From NCBI RefSeq assembly GCF_011745365.1, contig NW_024468911.1, positions 924,759 through 988,758 on the forward strand: a stretch of DNA of 64,000 nucleotides, read 5' to 3'. Under the pieces are notes generated by a model. The model was not told the origin of the DNA. It did no database searches and was given only the letters and a program-made list of their open reading frames with translations. The position numbers and the translations under genes are program-made. Source of the stretch: Cryphonectria parasitica EP155. Lineage: Eukaryota > Ascomycota > Sordariomycetes > Diaporthales > Cryphonectriaceae. Below are positions 23,395 to 35,867 of the stretch, in pieces. Position 1 is the first letter of the stretch; the number at the start of each line of letters is the position of its first letter.

Positions 23395-23722
23395 GTCTAT
23401 GTAATGAGCCGCAGTAAAAAACGTCATATTTGTGACTATTCACTGGCTCGCAGTAGAGTTGCCACGGGACGGCCGTGGTTGTCCTGAAGGGGGTGCAGAT
23501 AGTTAAAATGTCCGTGTTATGGCCAGGCCTACCTCCGGCTTCTTCGAAGGCTTCCCTTCTGGACCTTGGAATAGTCGCTCTTTGCAGTGCCGTCTTCGTC
23601 GGCCGGGTTGCAAGCTCGGTCCTTGGGGAAACAGCAGCTCTGGCCAGCCAGAAGCCAGGCGGCAGGTCTGTTGGCTGAAGGACTTTCTTGGATCACGCAT
23701 CGGTTGTGGCAGTCAAGTGTGA
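23395..23722. other. Convergent 3' intergenic region
   Basis: 3' flanks of the GNAT and ASA1 genes. No gene. Confidence 0.6.
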
Positions 23723-25120
23723 TCAAAAGACGTCCCATAAGCTCACTTTACCATCCTTACTTCCTGCCGCGAGCCAGTGCGCTGTCCTAGCCTGGTTGAC
23801 CCTCCTGTCTTTGACTGACTTCTCGAGGACTTTGGGCACTAGACTCTTCTCCGACAGGTTTTCGTCATGAGATCTACTCTCCGCAACCTTGTTATCGCTG
23901 GGATCATTGGTAGTAACCTCGGCAAACGCAGCAGCAAAACAACCCACAGGATGCCACTTGAGCACCGCCACCTCGCGCATCGTCTTGGCTGAGTATACTC
24001 GCACCTTGGAGTCCCAGCCGGCGGTGGCAAATATGCGACCATCAGACCGGATACTAAGCCCCTGCTGCCCAGAATGTTTGGTATCAACGACCTGAAGTGG
24101 CTGCGTCTGGACCTCTGGCTTTGCTGCGGCTCTTGGAGTCTGGACCGGTGGCTGGGAGGCGAGTGCAGCAGATAGAAGTGAGATAGGTTGGCTTTGACCT
24201 GGGGCTTTTGCATTGGTTCCAGAGTGAGGCGTAGTGATCAGCTTGCGATTGTCTTCAGGGCTGGCTTCGATATTGCCATCTTGGATCAAGCCAATAATTT
24301 TAGGCTGTGGAGTCAACAGCGGATGCTTTGCAATAGTGGCATCCGCGCTCGAGGTGAGAAAGTATTCTAGACTTGGTGCCACATCGAGGGACAGGATGGG
24401 TTGCTTATGGCACTGGCTGCGATAGACAACATCCCAGCTGTCGTGGCCGCCATCCTCTTTAAGCTCCGCGACGATCGCCATTCCGTCCTCGTACCCAATC
24501 ACAAGAGTGAGGCGGTTAGACACCCACGTCAGGGCCAGAGCCATGACCATACCGTGATCGCCACCTATCTTGACCGTATGTATGCGGATCTGGGAAGGTA
24601 GGCTGTATATATCGACGGCTTCTGAGATCAGAGTGTTTGGCACCGCAATGAGCAGCTCTGCCTGGTCAGATGACTCGGGATCAGACGCAGGTGTCAAGCT
24701 GGTGGGAGAACTTGGGCTGCAGGCGAAAGTGCAGAAATTCATAGTGTTGACTTCAAGGAGGTATAGCATCCACGGCTTGGTGCGAGGCTCCGGCCCAGTG
24801 TCCAGCGGGAGGGTGGTGCTCATGGATGCCTCGTCTTCAGCGGACAGCCTCCACACGATGAGCTTGTTGTCTCTCCCATGGGTAATGACTTTGTCTATGC
24901 CCCATCCTGCTATGCCCAAGATCGCATTCTCATGGGCTTGCCAGACAGCGCGCGGCCTCATAATAGTCAGGTCCCATGCCACAACAAAGCCGTCTGCGTC
25001 GCCCGTGAAGAGGCGTTCGTTCGATCTGATGAAGGCTGCGGCATGGACCTGTGCCCTATGGCCCCTCAAGATGGCCTTGGGCTGTGGGGGAATATCTCCT
25101 CTTCCATCTCTGCTGGCCAT
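23723..25120 (-). CDS. ASA1: ASTRA complex WD40 subunit ASA1
   Basis: WD40 protein of the ASTRA/TTT chaperone complex, which supports stability of PIKK kinases such as TOR and Tel1. Single exon, 465 aa from MASRDGRGD. The frame stays open upstream, but the start MASRD followed closely by [14 protein letters not shown] matches the family, so I chose it over an ATG about 97 codons upstream. WD-like blades are visible: [50 protein letters not shown], and the terminal [15 protein letters not shown]. Length is near the usual fungal ASA1 size (about 430-490 aa). Confidence 0.88.
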   Translation of the reverse strand: MASRDGRGDIPPQPKAILRGHRAQVHAAAFIRSNERLFTGDADGFVVAWDLTIMRPRAVWQAHENAILGIAGWGIDKVITHGRDNKLIVWRLSAEDEASMSTTLPLDTGPEPRTKPWMLYLLEVNTMNFCTFACSPSSPTSLTPASDPESSDQAELLIAVPNTLISEAVDIYSLPSQIRIHTVKIGGDHGMVMALALTWVSNRLTLVIGYEDGMAIVAELKEDGGHDSWDVVYRSQCHKQPILSLDVAPSLEYFLTSSADATIAKHPLLTPQPKIIGLIQDGNIEASPEDNRKLITTPHSGTNAKAPGQSQPISLLSAALASQPPVQTPRAAAKPEVQTQPLQVVDTKHSGQQGLSIRSDGRIFATAGWDSKVRVYSAKTMREVAVLKWHPVGCFAAAFAEVTTNDPSDNKVAESRSHDENLSEKSLVPKVLEKSVKDRRVNQARTAHWLAAGSKDGKVSLWDVF

Positions 25121-28100
25121 GGCTGCTGATGGTAAATGGAGACTCTGGCTCCACCAGGCAGAAAACGCTGGAGGTCTTCGAAGCCTCGAATCAAGCCACC
25201 CAAGCCACCAGCAATGGCAGCTCGACTTGACGCTTCGGTCGGCAGAGCCGAGTGGCTGACACGGAAACAATAGGTCAAGATGAGATCGACATGTCTCGGC
25301 AGAACGCAGTGTGGGTTTGAGGGCGTGGTGTTGAGCAGACGGAGGCGGTGGAATGGTGATGGGGCCTTGTTCGAATTTCCTCTCCAGACGCCACGAGCCT
25401 GGATGGTTCAACGGGCAGTGGTAGAGGGGACTTTTACCCTAACCCTTGTCCCCCGCCCGAGCCTCACAGACGACTTCCTTCTACTTTTACTATTCGAAAA
25501 GTACATCGATGGCACCTTCCACTCCGTCTTGTTTCCCCCGCCCTAATTCGACTAGTGACCTAGCGCCATAAGACAATTTCCCAATTCATTTGAGCGCTCA
25601 GATCGTCATGTGTAATCCTACTAGAGCACTGGACTTCAACCACCTTTCCCCTGCGAATTGATCCTAGGATTCGACCTCGAAGAGAAAAAACGACACGTCG
25701 GTTTTTGAATCCAGAGAACCAGCCTTGGAGCTTCCATTCCGGACAGACACTTCAAAACGTCTCTGCAGTAGGTACAGTAACTAACCACGTGCAGTGTCTT
25801 GTCTATATTGCCACACCAGCGACAAACCCACCGGCACGTCTTTCTTAGATCTTTGACCGAGACATAAGCTTGATGGCCTCTCGCCATCGCTTCAGTCCAA
25901 GCCCCCTTGGTACTTCCCGACCACCGGCGTGTATCAGTAATGGCAGCCTACGGACCAATCCACATCGGCATTCGCCTCCTGAGGTCCTCCTCAGTATGCT
26001 AGCTTACCAGCATACCAGCCAGCCTTTCCAGCCCTGTGGCTGCTGTCTAGGCTCGTAGGCTGATGCGTTGTCGGTTCCCCACAGCGGCCTGTCCCGACGA
26101 TCCAACCCTATTTTGTGCCTAGAGCAGCTTGTTTCAGCGGCCTGCGCGCGCGAGAGCAGGGTTTGTTCTCTGTGACCACCACTAACCAACCTGGCTCCTC
26201 ATTACGGTTCTCACTATTGACTCCTGCAAGATGAAGAGAGAAGGGGGCCAGGGAGGAGGGGGCTCGGCAAGAAAGAGACGCCTGGGCTAGCGAGGCAGCC
26301 TCTGCAGTGTTTGACTGAGGACACCTCCGCACCATATCATTGCACACCAACTGGCCGTCGTCTTGAGGAATATCTTCCCCCTTGTTGGCGCCGAAAGCAG
26401 GGCAGGTGGTCATGGTCGTCTGGGTTTTGGTGGCGAGACAACAAGAAGCGGTGGCGCTATCCTGCTGCTCCGACGTACGTGCATATTGAGCTATCAACTA
26501 AGGGGGATGGGAAAGCTTCTGCGGTCTCAACTCCAGCCTCCCCCAGCGCGAGTATTCTGACCCCGTGACGCGTGCATGCCATTGCGCTGCTCATTCCAAG
26601 CGTGCCACGTGAGGGCCTGTCTGGGTCTCGACAGCAGCAATTTGTTCCGCCCTCGACCTAGTAGCCAAGCATCTATGGTGCACTAGGTGCGTCAACTCCC
26701 CTCTTGTCCAGTACGCCAACTTGTCTCGAGGTTATCTTAGCCTGAGATTGAGAGATGGCGGCGTGAATCTGCTGCAGCGCCACTGCGTGGCATGGGGGAG
26801 TCATTGCTTTGGGGTCTTAATGCTAGGCACAAAGATTTCCAGCCAGATCTGACCCGAGGGAGAAGACATGGCTTCAGTGGTCCAGATCCTTGATGGCACG
26901 CCCTTTGGACGGTCTCTCGAGATGGCATTGCCAAGGGATGATGCTCCAGCCAGCCTCCGCCTAATGGACATCTCCTCCGGTTCATCTAGACCTTGAGGCC
27001 ACCCACTTGTGAGGGTGGGGCAATCAAACCTCGTCAGCTGTACCGTATTACTATGTGCAGCGCAAGAGTGCTTGGAGCACGCAATCGGGCCACTCAGCTA
27101 CCCTGCCCCTGTATGTACGAGAACGCTTACAACACAGAGGAGAAGATCAACCGTTAGCTGCGTCTGCAATCCGAGGCCGCTTTCTATAATTGCCGTGGGG
27201 ACCGTGCAGACTGGTGACGACACACGCAAGGCACAATCGAAAGCCAGACAGCACCAAATTGCTCACCGCCAACCTCGGTTTGACAGAAGAAGAGTCGACG
27301 TGTGGCCCCTCCCACACGCAATATAACCGTTCAGGGGGGACAGGGGCAGGAAGAGGAGGGAATTAGAGAAAGAAGAAGCCAAAAAGTAAGTTCTGGTGCT
27401 CTGTCGAGATTCCACCAAACACCCCCATCTGCACTCAGTTGTGACAACCTGGATCTGCGAAGTTGTCGTCTATCTACACATGAGTCTCCTCCCGCTTATC
27501 TATCTGTTCAAAACTTATAGTGGGCTTGCGACGACCCTCTGGGTGCCCCTGGACTCCTTTCCCCCGCTGCCCCATCCCATACCCCTGCCTTGTTCGTACC
27601 CATGACTTGACCCTGACTCCTTCAGCGCGGAACGGGCTCCCGGCTCCGCTCCTTTCTCACTGATAGGTTCCTCTTGACGTCCAGGTTACTTTCGCCTACG
27701 CCACATCGGGAGCCCTGCCGGGGCGCGCTAGATTTTTCCATACTTTCCAGTGCCCTCCGTGGAAACGACAAGCTACGAACATTGTCACTACCTGTACTCC
27801 AACCTGACGGCTCAGGCACATGTCCCAGAGGAACAAGGAGAAAAAGAAAAGGAAACAAAATTACTACTGTTGTTGTTCATCTCGACGCCTCAAAGCCGGC
27901 TCATTTCCCGGCGCGCGGGCTGTACGACCTTGTACCACGAGCGCCCAGCAGCAGCTCGACTTTCCAGTTGTCTCTCAGCATCGGCTGGGGATTTGAAATT
28001 GTGTTATCCGTGTGCAACCAACTGCCAGCTGCCCTCTTGTGCCTCTCCGCTGCCTGATAAGACCATCACCTTTACTAGGCGCGAGTATTGGAAGAATCAA

Positions 28101-29323
28101 GTCTCTACCCCCCCAAGACCCCAACACTCCGAGTACTGGCCACACCGGATTTTCAACGATATTGTCTGTGGGCAGTGTTCCTACTTGCTGTTTGGGTATG
28201 CACCCTGGCCCCTCTGCTGGCCCCTCTGCTTACCCCCTCCTTCTTATAGCCTCCCTGAGAGTTCAGCATACCAAGCAGCTCCCGATTTCAATAGGGCCAC
28301 GAACTCTCAGCAGGATCTGCCGCAGCTCTTTCTAAGGGATCGACAGAAGCGTTGAGAAGTGCCAACAATCTTCACAACTGTCTCGCAGGCTCGGCATCGT
28401 GGGAACGAGGCATTTTGGAACAGTACCTCGCGCCCTTTTCTCCGCTCTGTTTGACAGCACCCCTGGCTTCGCTGTTTCCACAAGCAAAGACGACAAACAT
28501 GGGCGCCGAAGATATTTGCTTGTCTTTTTAAAAAGATCTTTTGTCCAAATGAGATCCGACGGCACATAGTCATCGTCGCATTGATACCACCACCTAATAC
28601 TTGGCTGGTCGCACTCGGGAGCCTTCCCCCCCTTCCGGTGCCTCACCACCCACATTTGGCCGACAGACCTGTGCTGAACCATCTTCCTATACGACACGGG
28701 ACGCTGCAGTCACATTGTCAGATCTTGACCAACCACTCAGGCCAACTGCCGTATCGGATTCCCAAATGACCTCCGTCTCGCCGCCGCATATACAGCCTTC
28801 TCCTCCCCGCCTTCGCTGCTCTCTCTGTGCACCTCGCGGCGGCTGCCGCCGGAGGCAATTCTGGACACGATTCGACAGTCTGACAGGTCGATGCATCCTC
28901 GCTAGAGCCAAGTCTTGACGTTGACTTGAGTGTCCTTCCTTTGTTTATTCCTTTCTTTTTTCCTTGGAATCTTCCGTACCGGCCGAACGGTACAAGACGG
29001 CGCAGTTTACCCCACCTCTCTCTCCGTCCCGGAGACCAGTCGCCGTGGCGACCTACGGGGCTCCTCCCGGCGTCATTTCGTCGGGGTATGGCCCTGGCGT
29101 GGGCGCGGTGGTAGCTGTTGAAAACCAACACCAGCACCTAGACCTTTCCCAGCCACAGACGAAGTCTGCCGCCGTACCCAGGCTTCCTTACTCGTCCCTG
29201 GATTCTCCTCCGGCTCCGCGGCGGCAGGAAGCTTATACTCACCATGGTGGTCATGAGGTCTCGCCGACGTACCAAAGCAGCGGGACCCGCAGGGCAGACA
29301 ACTACACCACAACAGGCCATGCC
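25121..29323. other. Long gene-free region upstream of a Zn2Cys6 regulator
   Basis: 4.2 kb. The first few hundred bases are the ASA1 leader. From about 27.3 kb it is pyrimidine-rich with several short upstream frames, as in long leaders of fungal regulators. The regulator's reading frame is open back to 28925 without an ATG and looks protein-like from about 29000 ([10 protein letters not shown]). An extra 5' exon, possibly starting at the ATG at 28767, is therefore likely. I could not find a frame-keeping splice. Confidence 0.5.
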
Positions 29324-32300
29324 ATGGACGAGCACTTTGAATTCCCACCCGCAAAACGACAAAAGGTGTCGGCTGCTAGAGGACTGCGAAGAATCTCTCG
29401 GGCTTTGGCACCTTCAGCCGTGAGCCCTGTCTCTCGGGTCACCGTGGACGACATGTCCCCATCGTCCTCGAAGGGCAACGATATGAATGGCGACGAGGGA
29501 CCAAAAAGCCGCCAACATAGTGAATCCCTGGAGCCAGGCCTTTCCGCAGCATCGTTCGGTCCATTAAAGCCCAAACGTGTGAGAACAGGATGCCTGACGT
29601 GCAGGAACCGACATCTGAAGTGCGACGAGGCCATGCCGGTGTGCGTGAATTGTCAAAAGAGCAATCGAAAATGTGAGCGTGGGGTCCGGCTGAACTTTAT
29701 CGATCTCAAGGTTGAGCAGCCTCCCTACTTATTACCACCAGTGGACTGGCAGGGTAAGTCTTATTTTCCCCGCCTGTCGTGCACATATGACCTTTCTGAT
29801 GAGGGCTGAAATGCCTTGGGGCTTGGGTTGCTGTTCCCAATCCTGACCCTGAGAAGATGGGGGTTGTGTAATCCTGATTCTCGCTGATCTTTCTTTCAAC
29901 ATAGTCAAATTCCAAGACGAGTCTCGCCACATTGCCTCCGAATATGTTGGCGGGCTTGAACGCTATGCTAAACTAGGTCAACAAGTCGTTACGCCTCCTC
30001 GAGAACCCGACGTGAGCCAACCCGATGCCAGACCTGTACCAAGGCTTGAAGCTGTCCAGGCAGAGCCTGATCAGCCTGCAGCGACCTTACTGTGTCACCC
30101 GCAAGCTGCGCTTAATCTATACTATTCGGGCGGCATGGCTCGCTCTCATCACGAGCCAGCGTATAGCGGCGGCTACGAAGAGACAATGGGCCAGACCTTC
30201 TCACGAAAAGACAGCGAGGTTCTCTTGACCATGGGCTCTGGCCCAACGCCGACATCATCTCACTCGGGCGGGGGAGGGCGAGGGCCTTCCTTCAACCTGG
30301 AGACCGCTCACGACCCATTCTCCATGCGAGACGATGGTGTGCTGCCCAGACACGGGTACACTACGAGTGACGTGTCAAGTGAGGCCTCATCCTTGGTTCC
30401 GCAGAGGGTGACAGCAGTATCCTCGCCCGGACCGTTCCGCCATGCAACTGCTTCGGGCGGGCCAGACCCCCACGACGGTCTGATGACGCCGCAGTCGGAA
30501 AAGAACGGCGAGCGCGACTACCTCAGCTCACCAGAAGAGGTCCACTACATGGAGGTCTTTATCAACGAGGTGGCGGTATGGATGGACAGTTTCGACGGCC
30601 GGCAGCACTTTGGGACCGTCATTCCCTACCTTGCGCTGAAATCTCCTATGCTTCTGGGCGCCTTTCTGGCCTGCGGCGTGAAACATCTGACGCTGATTGA
30701 CCGCCGCAGCTACAAGGATGACAAAGCACTACACTACTACGACACGGCAACCACGCAACTCCTGCGCAGCCTGCAGAACCCGGAGCGGGACACGGCCGAG
30801 TGTGCGACGACCGCAGTTGTGCTTAATGTGTACGAGATCATGAGCGAGAAGCCTGCAGTGCGCATGAACCACATTGCTGGCGCGCGGGCTCTCATCCGCG
30901 AGTGCAAGTGGGATGCGAGGAGTACAGGCATCGGCGCGGCATGTTTCTGGTTGAATGTGGGCATGGAGATTCTCAGCTGCCTGGCGTGCAACTGGGCGAC
31001 GGCGTGGGACCCGGATCACTGGGGTGTAGACCCAGAAGAGTTGATGAACATGACGGGAGAGCTCCTCGGCCCCAGGGTGAAGACGCCCAAATCGGAAAGT
31101 GGCGGCATGTCATCATCATCCACTGCAGCTGCCGAGGAATCATTACCGTGGTCTGCGAGCAGCATCGCTGGTGTCGTCGGCGACGAGGACGTCTGGGTGC
31201 ACCGAATCATGTATATCGTGGCCAAGGTGGCCAACTTCCGGGCGAGCATCCCGCCGCTCCAGGAACCCAGCGCTCACGATGAGCAGGTGAGGCTGCAAAG
31301 CCGGTTTGCTGAGTGGTCGCAGCTGAAGACGTGGTGCGATACGTGGAATATTCACTGTCCGAGCTCGATGAGGCCCTATGCCTACCTGTTCGACTCTGGT
31401 AAGAGATCGTGCTTTCCACACATCTGGTGAGTTACTGGTGCCCTTTCTCCCTCTCTCCCTCTCTCCCTCTCTCCCTCTCTCCCTCTCTCCCTCTCTCCCT
31501 CTGTATTCGTGTTTTTAAAAGTCTACTTGGAGGTGTTCTCGTGAAGAGTACTCTTCATCCCCAGACTGACCAAGAAGCAGGCTTATCAAACGCTCCGCCC
31601 TCGTAGGCCGTCTCTTCTACCACACAGCCATGTGCCTCCTCGCACAAATCAACCCGCTTCTGGCCATCCGTGATGATGATGAGGAGGCGCGGAAAGTGCA
31701 GCTGCACCACGCGCACCAGGTCTGCGGCATTGCAGCACACACTCAAGACCACGGCGTCGCCTCTATTGCCATACGGGCGCTCGCCATCGCGGGCTCAGTG
31801 CTCACCGAGAGGCACGAACAGCACGAGGTCCTCGAAATCCTGACGCACATCTACAGGAAGACAGGGTGGAACTTGAAGCGCGTGCAGTTCGACCTGAAGT
31901 GTGCCTGGGGCTGGGAGTCGGGTGGAGCCTTCTCAGCAGGCGGCGGCAGCTCCTGTGCTGGTCCTGCATCATTAGGAGCGGGAGGTCTACTTCGACAGCA
32001 TCACGCAGCCCAGCAGCCCTCCATGTCGCCGTCAGCACAAGATGGGAGGCATAGTGCCGCAGCGGCGATCGGCCAGTTCTTTGGCCGTCGTGACCAGCAT
32101 ATGCCGCAGGTGCTACACGATCCCCAGCGCGCCTCCCAACAGCAGCAACCGCCGCCAACTGGACCACCACCCACCCCGAGCCATCTGTCCACGCCCGTGT
32201 CAGAAACCCGCCGCGGGACCCTCATAGCAGGGCCAACACCCTCTTTTCCAGCAGCCGCGGCACGGAACAACAGCATTGCAACAGCGAGCCCCAGCACCCA

Positions 32301-32526
32301 AACGAGCCCAGCAGCGACGACAACGTACACGCCCGCGTCTGTGTCATCGACGCCGCCGAGCGCAAGGCCGACCGTGAACCCACTGCTGGCGCAGGCGGAT
32401 TTTACCCAACCCAATCACCCTTATCGTGAGTGGTATAAGCCACCAGAGAGGGCTGAGAAATCCGAAAGGTCGGGCGGGCACGGGCATCGAAACTCATTCA
32501 GCAGTGCAGCCATGTGGACTTATTGA
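29324..32526 (+). CDS. Zn(II)2Cys6 transcription factor
   Basis: Nuclear DNA-binding regulator. Exons at least 29324-29753, 29905-31426, 31581-32526 (965 aa from the first in-frame ATG). Translation probably begins further upstream, because the frame is open and protein-like before MDEHFEF. Zinc cluster: C90, C93, C100, C107, C110, C117 (CX2CX6CX6CX2CX6C) with the basic RNRHLK loop, then the conserved linker [11 protein letters not shown]. The fungal middle homology region is recognised from [35 protein letters not shown] and [15 protein letters not shown]. Intron 2 (154 bp) is spliced in phase 2 to give [19 protein letters not shown], matching the family. The C-terminal 180 residues are Ser/Pro/Gln-rich, a likely activation region. 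Targets unknown. Confidence 0.88.
31446..31502 (+). repeat. TCTCCCTC octamer repeat inside an intron
   Basis: About seven near-perfect copies of an 8-bp pyrimidine unit filling the 5' half of intron 2 of the Zn2Cys6 gene. Confidence 0.95.
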
Positions 32527-33210
32527 GATGGCGTCCCGCTGAATTGAGTCGAGGGACAACGAGACAAGGAAAGAAAAAGAAAGAAAGATGGAGGAAAGGG
32601 AGACGGGCAGAGGAACACATCGCGGAGGTGGGTGATGAGGTTTTTGGTCATGACGCCAGCAATACGGGAGTTTTCTTTCTGGTGAAACGTGCACGAGAAC
32701 AAGGATAAGACACGGTCGACCGGGTCGTCTTTCAATGCTCGGTCTTTCTACCCATGTATACTTACTCAGCAAGCATATGGGGTTTTTCAGTGGGTTCCTT
32801 TCTTCTTCTTTTTCTATCTTTTTGTTTTCCTTTGTATATTTTTTATACCGGTTCTTGGATGATACCCATTCGCATGAGACTGGCAACACACACATTGGAA
32901 AAGGCCGTTTACGATCTAGGTCTAATGAGAACTTGTTCTATCTACTCAAGGTGTCTACCATTGATTGCTTAGTATATCCCGTGTCCCATGAACGCTCAGT
33001 ATCGTCGACCCAATTCCCTCTTTACTTGATGTTCGAAGCTGTGTTGTAATTTGGTTGCATTGGCCCCGTGTTCCCAGGCTTCGTGTTTACATTGAGCAAA
33101 CACAAGCACACGCATATCTTACAGCCTCTTCTTTTCTCGTCTCTATGCGTCTATATTGCAGCCATTCTACCTGTTTGATAATGATGATGATGATGATGAT
33201 GACCCTCTCT
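32527..33210. other. Convergent 3' intergenic region
   Basis: 684 bp between the regulator and the HAD gene. T-rich, with an ATG trinucleotide repeat at about 33179-33202. No gene. Confidence 0.6.
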
Positions 33211-34289
33211 CTACGCTTTTGGACCCTCCTGCACCCTCACCCCTTCCGTGCTCGCGCTCTCCCTCATCCTCTCGTCCCCATCTACCTCTCCTGGCGGAAC
33301 CACAATGCCATACCTCTCGTAAGGGAAATTCTCAAGAGACGGCAGATACTCGCCCCACCCATCGTCCACCTCCCCGAGCTGGTGCTCATCCACGCCCTCG
33401 CCCGCCTCGCCCGTCCTGCCGGCCAGCACCTCCCCTTCGCGCCCGTCGTAGAGCTCCTTGAGTTTCGGGTGAGGACACCAGATGACACGCATGCCCGCTC
33501 TCCGACCAGCCTCGACGCCCGGCACGCTGTCCTCGAAGACAAGGCACTCCTCAGGGGTGATGGGCGGCTCGCCTGGCGGGAGGGTGCCGTTGATGGTGGC
33601 CAGGGCAAGGAGGTAGATGTCGGGGAGGGGCTTGCCGCGGCCGGGCTGGATGCGCGGGTCGTCGCCCAGGACGCGGTGGGGGCTCTGGAAGACGGAGAAG
33701 AGGTCTGTCAGGTGGGCCGTCTTGAGGGCGAAGTTGGCGCTGTTGCTGCTCGTGGCCAGGGCAATGTGTACCCTCTTTCCTTCCCCCTCCCCCCCCTCCC
33801 CCCCCTCCTCCTTGGCCGCCTGGTTCTTCTGGTGTTGTATGTCCCACCACCTCGTCCGCCCCAGGTTCGAGAGCAGGGTCTCGACGCCCGGCAGGGCCTT
33901 GGCGCTGGGGAAGTGCTCGCGCTGCAGGGCCGAGTACTGCGCCAGGTACTCGTCGTGGGGGATGGGCAGCTTGGCCCAGGAGTGGAAGAGCTCGTTGGCC
34001 TGGGGGCCAGGGCGGCCCTGCAGCTTGGCCTTGATGGTCCAGGGCAGGTCGGGGCGGCCGTACTTTTGCAGGACGATGTTGATGCAGGTTGTGTAGATAT
34101 CTTCGGTGTCCAGGAGGAGGCCGTCCATGTCGAAGAGGCAGGCTCGCACGGGTGGGAAGCTGTTTTTTTTGGATTGGAGTGTGAGTCAGTACGGTTTGGT
34201 GATGACTGGTTGGAGGGGGAGAGAATTGGAGACATTGGTGATGGGGAAAAGGGAATTGAACGCTGTCCGTACTCTGTCTTGGGCGCCAT
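33211..34289 (-). CDS. HAD-superfamily phosphatase (HDHD1/GS1-like)
   Basis: Phosphomonoesterase acting on a small phosphorylated metabolite, as in pseudouridine-5'-phosphatase or yeast DOG-type enzymes. Exons 34289-34273 (17 nt) and 34159-33211 give 321 aa. The tiny first exon MAPKT joins through a 113-bp intron (GTACGG to CAG, phase 2) to DFPPVRACLFDMDG, as in relatives. HAD motif I is FDMDG (nucleophile D16, acid D18), motif II ATSSN, motif III the Lys in GRGKPLPDIY, motif IV VFEDSVPGVEAG. A Glu/Gly-rich insertion (EEGGEGGEGEGK) sits between the cap region and motif II. The C-terminus is an extended acidic tail. Divergent from the TTC1 gene. Confidence 0.88.
33783..33812 (-). repeat. G-run tract with G-quadruplex potential on the HAD coding strand
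   Basis: Four or more runs of at least three G (up to seven) separated by single A on the coding strand. It encodes the Glu/Gly insertion. Confidence 0.7.
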
Positions 34290-34683
34290 CTTGCTTGGTG
34301 TGCCTGGCTGTTGCGAGCAGTGACTGGTTCTGCAGAGACTTCTTTACTAGAGGGGGTTTCTGAGATATGACGATCGCGTCTTATGGACACCCGCGTTGTG
34401 ATAGCAGATGAAAGCCCGCAGCGTCTCTAGCGTACGAGGGTGGCTAGCTGATGGAGGGGTAGTGAGGGGTATTACAGCGAGAAGACCCCCCCCCCCCCCC
34501 AACTCCCTGAAGACACAAGCTGTAGTGGGGCATCCACTCAAGTACAGGGGGGGGGGGGAAGGAGTGTCGCCGTCAATCGCATGTGAACATTTATTTTCCC
34601 TTCGTGTTTTCCATTTTCCCTCCACCACTAACAATCCAGCTCTTCTTCTAGGAAGACCGCTTACGCTCCAGAACCACGACATC
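34290..34683. other. Divergent promoter (HAD / TTC1)
   Basis: 394 bp shared by two divergent genes. It holds a long C-run and G-run that can pair (separate entry). Confidence 0.6.
34486..34558. repeat. C15 ... G12 homopolymer inverted repeat
   Basis: Fifteen C at 34486-34500 and twelve G at 34547-34558, separated by 46 bp, could form a 12-bp all-GC stem. It lies between divergent starts, 126 bp before the TTC1 ATG. Homopolymer length may include sequencing error. Confidence 0.85.
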
Positions 34684-35807
34684 ATGTCTGACAAGACCGC
34701 CACAGCACCGAGCAGCGATAGCCCTCCTATTTCCAAGAATCCAGGAGACCCTTCGCAACCTGTCGAGACTTCGCCCAAGGCCACTTCGCAGGATGACGAC
34801 ACACCAGACGAGCCCGAGGTGGTCAGATTCTCACCAGAAGAGGAAAAGGTGAGACATATTCCACACGGCCACTTTCTTCCTCAGACGGCCTGCTTCTCGA
34901 CCAAATCCATGCGTTTCTTACTTACGACCCGGCGTACGCGCACATTCACAAACAGGAACTCCTCACCGAGTCCCAGTCCCACAAGAGCGAGGCCAACGTC
35001 CTGTTCAACGCAGGCTCATACACGCAGGCCCTGGCCAGGTACTCGGACGCAACGTCTGTCTGCCCCAACTACCTCGACTTCGAAGTCGCCGTGCTGCAGT
35101 CCAACATCTCGGCCTGCCACCTGAAGCTGGAAGAGTGGAAAGACGCCATCGGCTCGGCGACCAAGGCCCTGGAGAAGCTGGACAAGGTTGACCACCAGCT
35201 GGCCGAGGAGGAGGAGGAGGAGGAGGAGGAGGTGGAAGAGGAAATCGTGTCGTCCGGTGCTGCCAACTCGGCACCTGCGCGGGCCAGAGGTGAGGAAGAA
35301 GATGATGATCCGGCGACCGTCTCCCGCCTCAAGCGCAGGGAAGACTCGAGGCGCATCCGCTACAAGGCCCTGATGCGCCGTGCTCGAGCTCGCAGCGAGG
35401 CGGGCGGGTGGTCGAACCTGGCCGGCGCGGAGGAGGACTACAAGCTGCTCTCAAAAATGGACAATGTCACGGCCGGTGACAGGAAGATTGTTGCTGCACA
35501 GCTGCGGTCCCTGCCGCCGCGGGTCAAGGCGGCGCAGCAGCAGGAGACGGCTGAGATGTGGGGGAAACTCAAGGAGGTGAGTCAACTTTGTTTTCTCTTG
35601 TTCTTTCTCTCTCTTTCTTTCTCCCTTCCCGTTCTTACTGTCAATCAATGTTGTGGTGTCTGTTACTGATGCAGGATCATTCTTTCTCCTTCGGATTGTT
35701 AGCTGGGCAACGGCATCCTGAAGCCCTTTGGACTGAGTACGGATAACTTCAAGATGGAACAGGACCCCAAAACGGGCGGGTACAGCATGAACTTCAAGCA
35801 AGGTTAA
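34684..35807 (+). CDS. Tetratricopeptide repeat protein, TTC1 type
   Basis: TPR adaptor related to animal TTC1, which binds Hsp90 and signalling proteins. Cytosolic. Exons 34684-34848, 34956-35576, 35703-35807 (both introns phase 0), 296 aa. The N-terminus is acidic and Ser/Pro-rich. Exon 2 begins [14 protein letters not shown] and contains TPR helices ([54 protein letters not shown]). They are interrupted by a long Glu run, then [13 protein letters not shown]. The C-terminus [22 protein letters not shown] is the strongly conserved TTC1 signature, which fixes exon 3. The last codons overlap no other gene but lie 60 bp from the convergent sulfatase. Confidence 0.92.
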
Positions 35808-35867
35808 ACAGCGAAACAGCAAACAAATTCATCAACCAATGCATTGTCATCTATCTATCTGATTTTT

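Noticed and set aside
25433..25446. CCCTAACCCT telomere-like sequence
   Set aside because: Fewer than two units, interior and flanked by ordinary genes. Chance match.
27750..28355. 201-codon open frame upstream of the regulator
   Set aside because: It begins at GTG and has Ser/Pro/Leu/Cys-biased composition, as expected of a pyrimidine-rich leader.
33055..34323. 422-codon open frame on the + strand
   Set aside because: Antisense shadow of the HAD phosphatase. Its sequence is low-complexity Leu/Val/Gly typical of GC-rich antisense frames.
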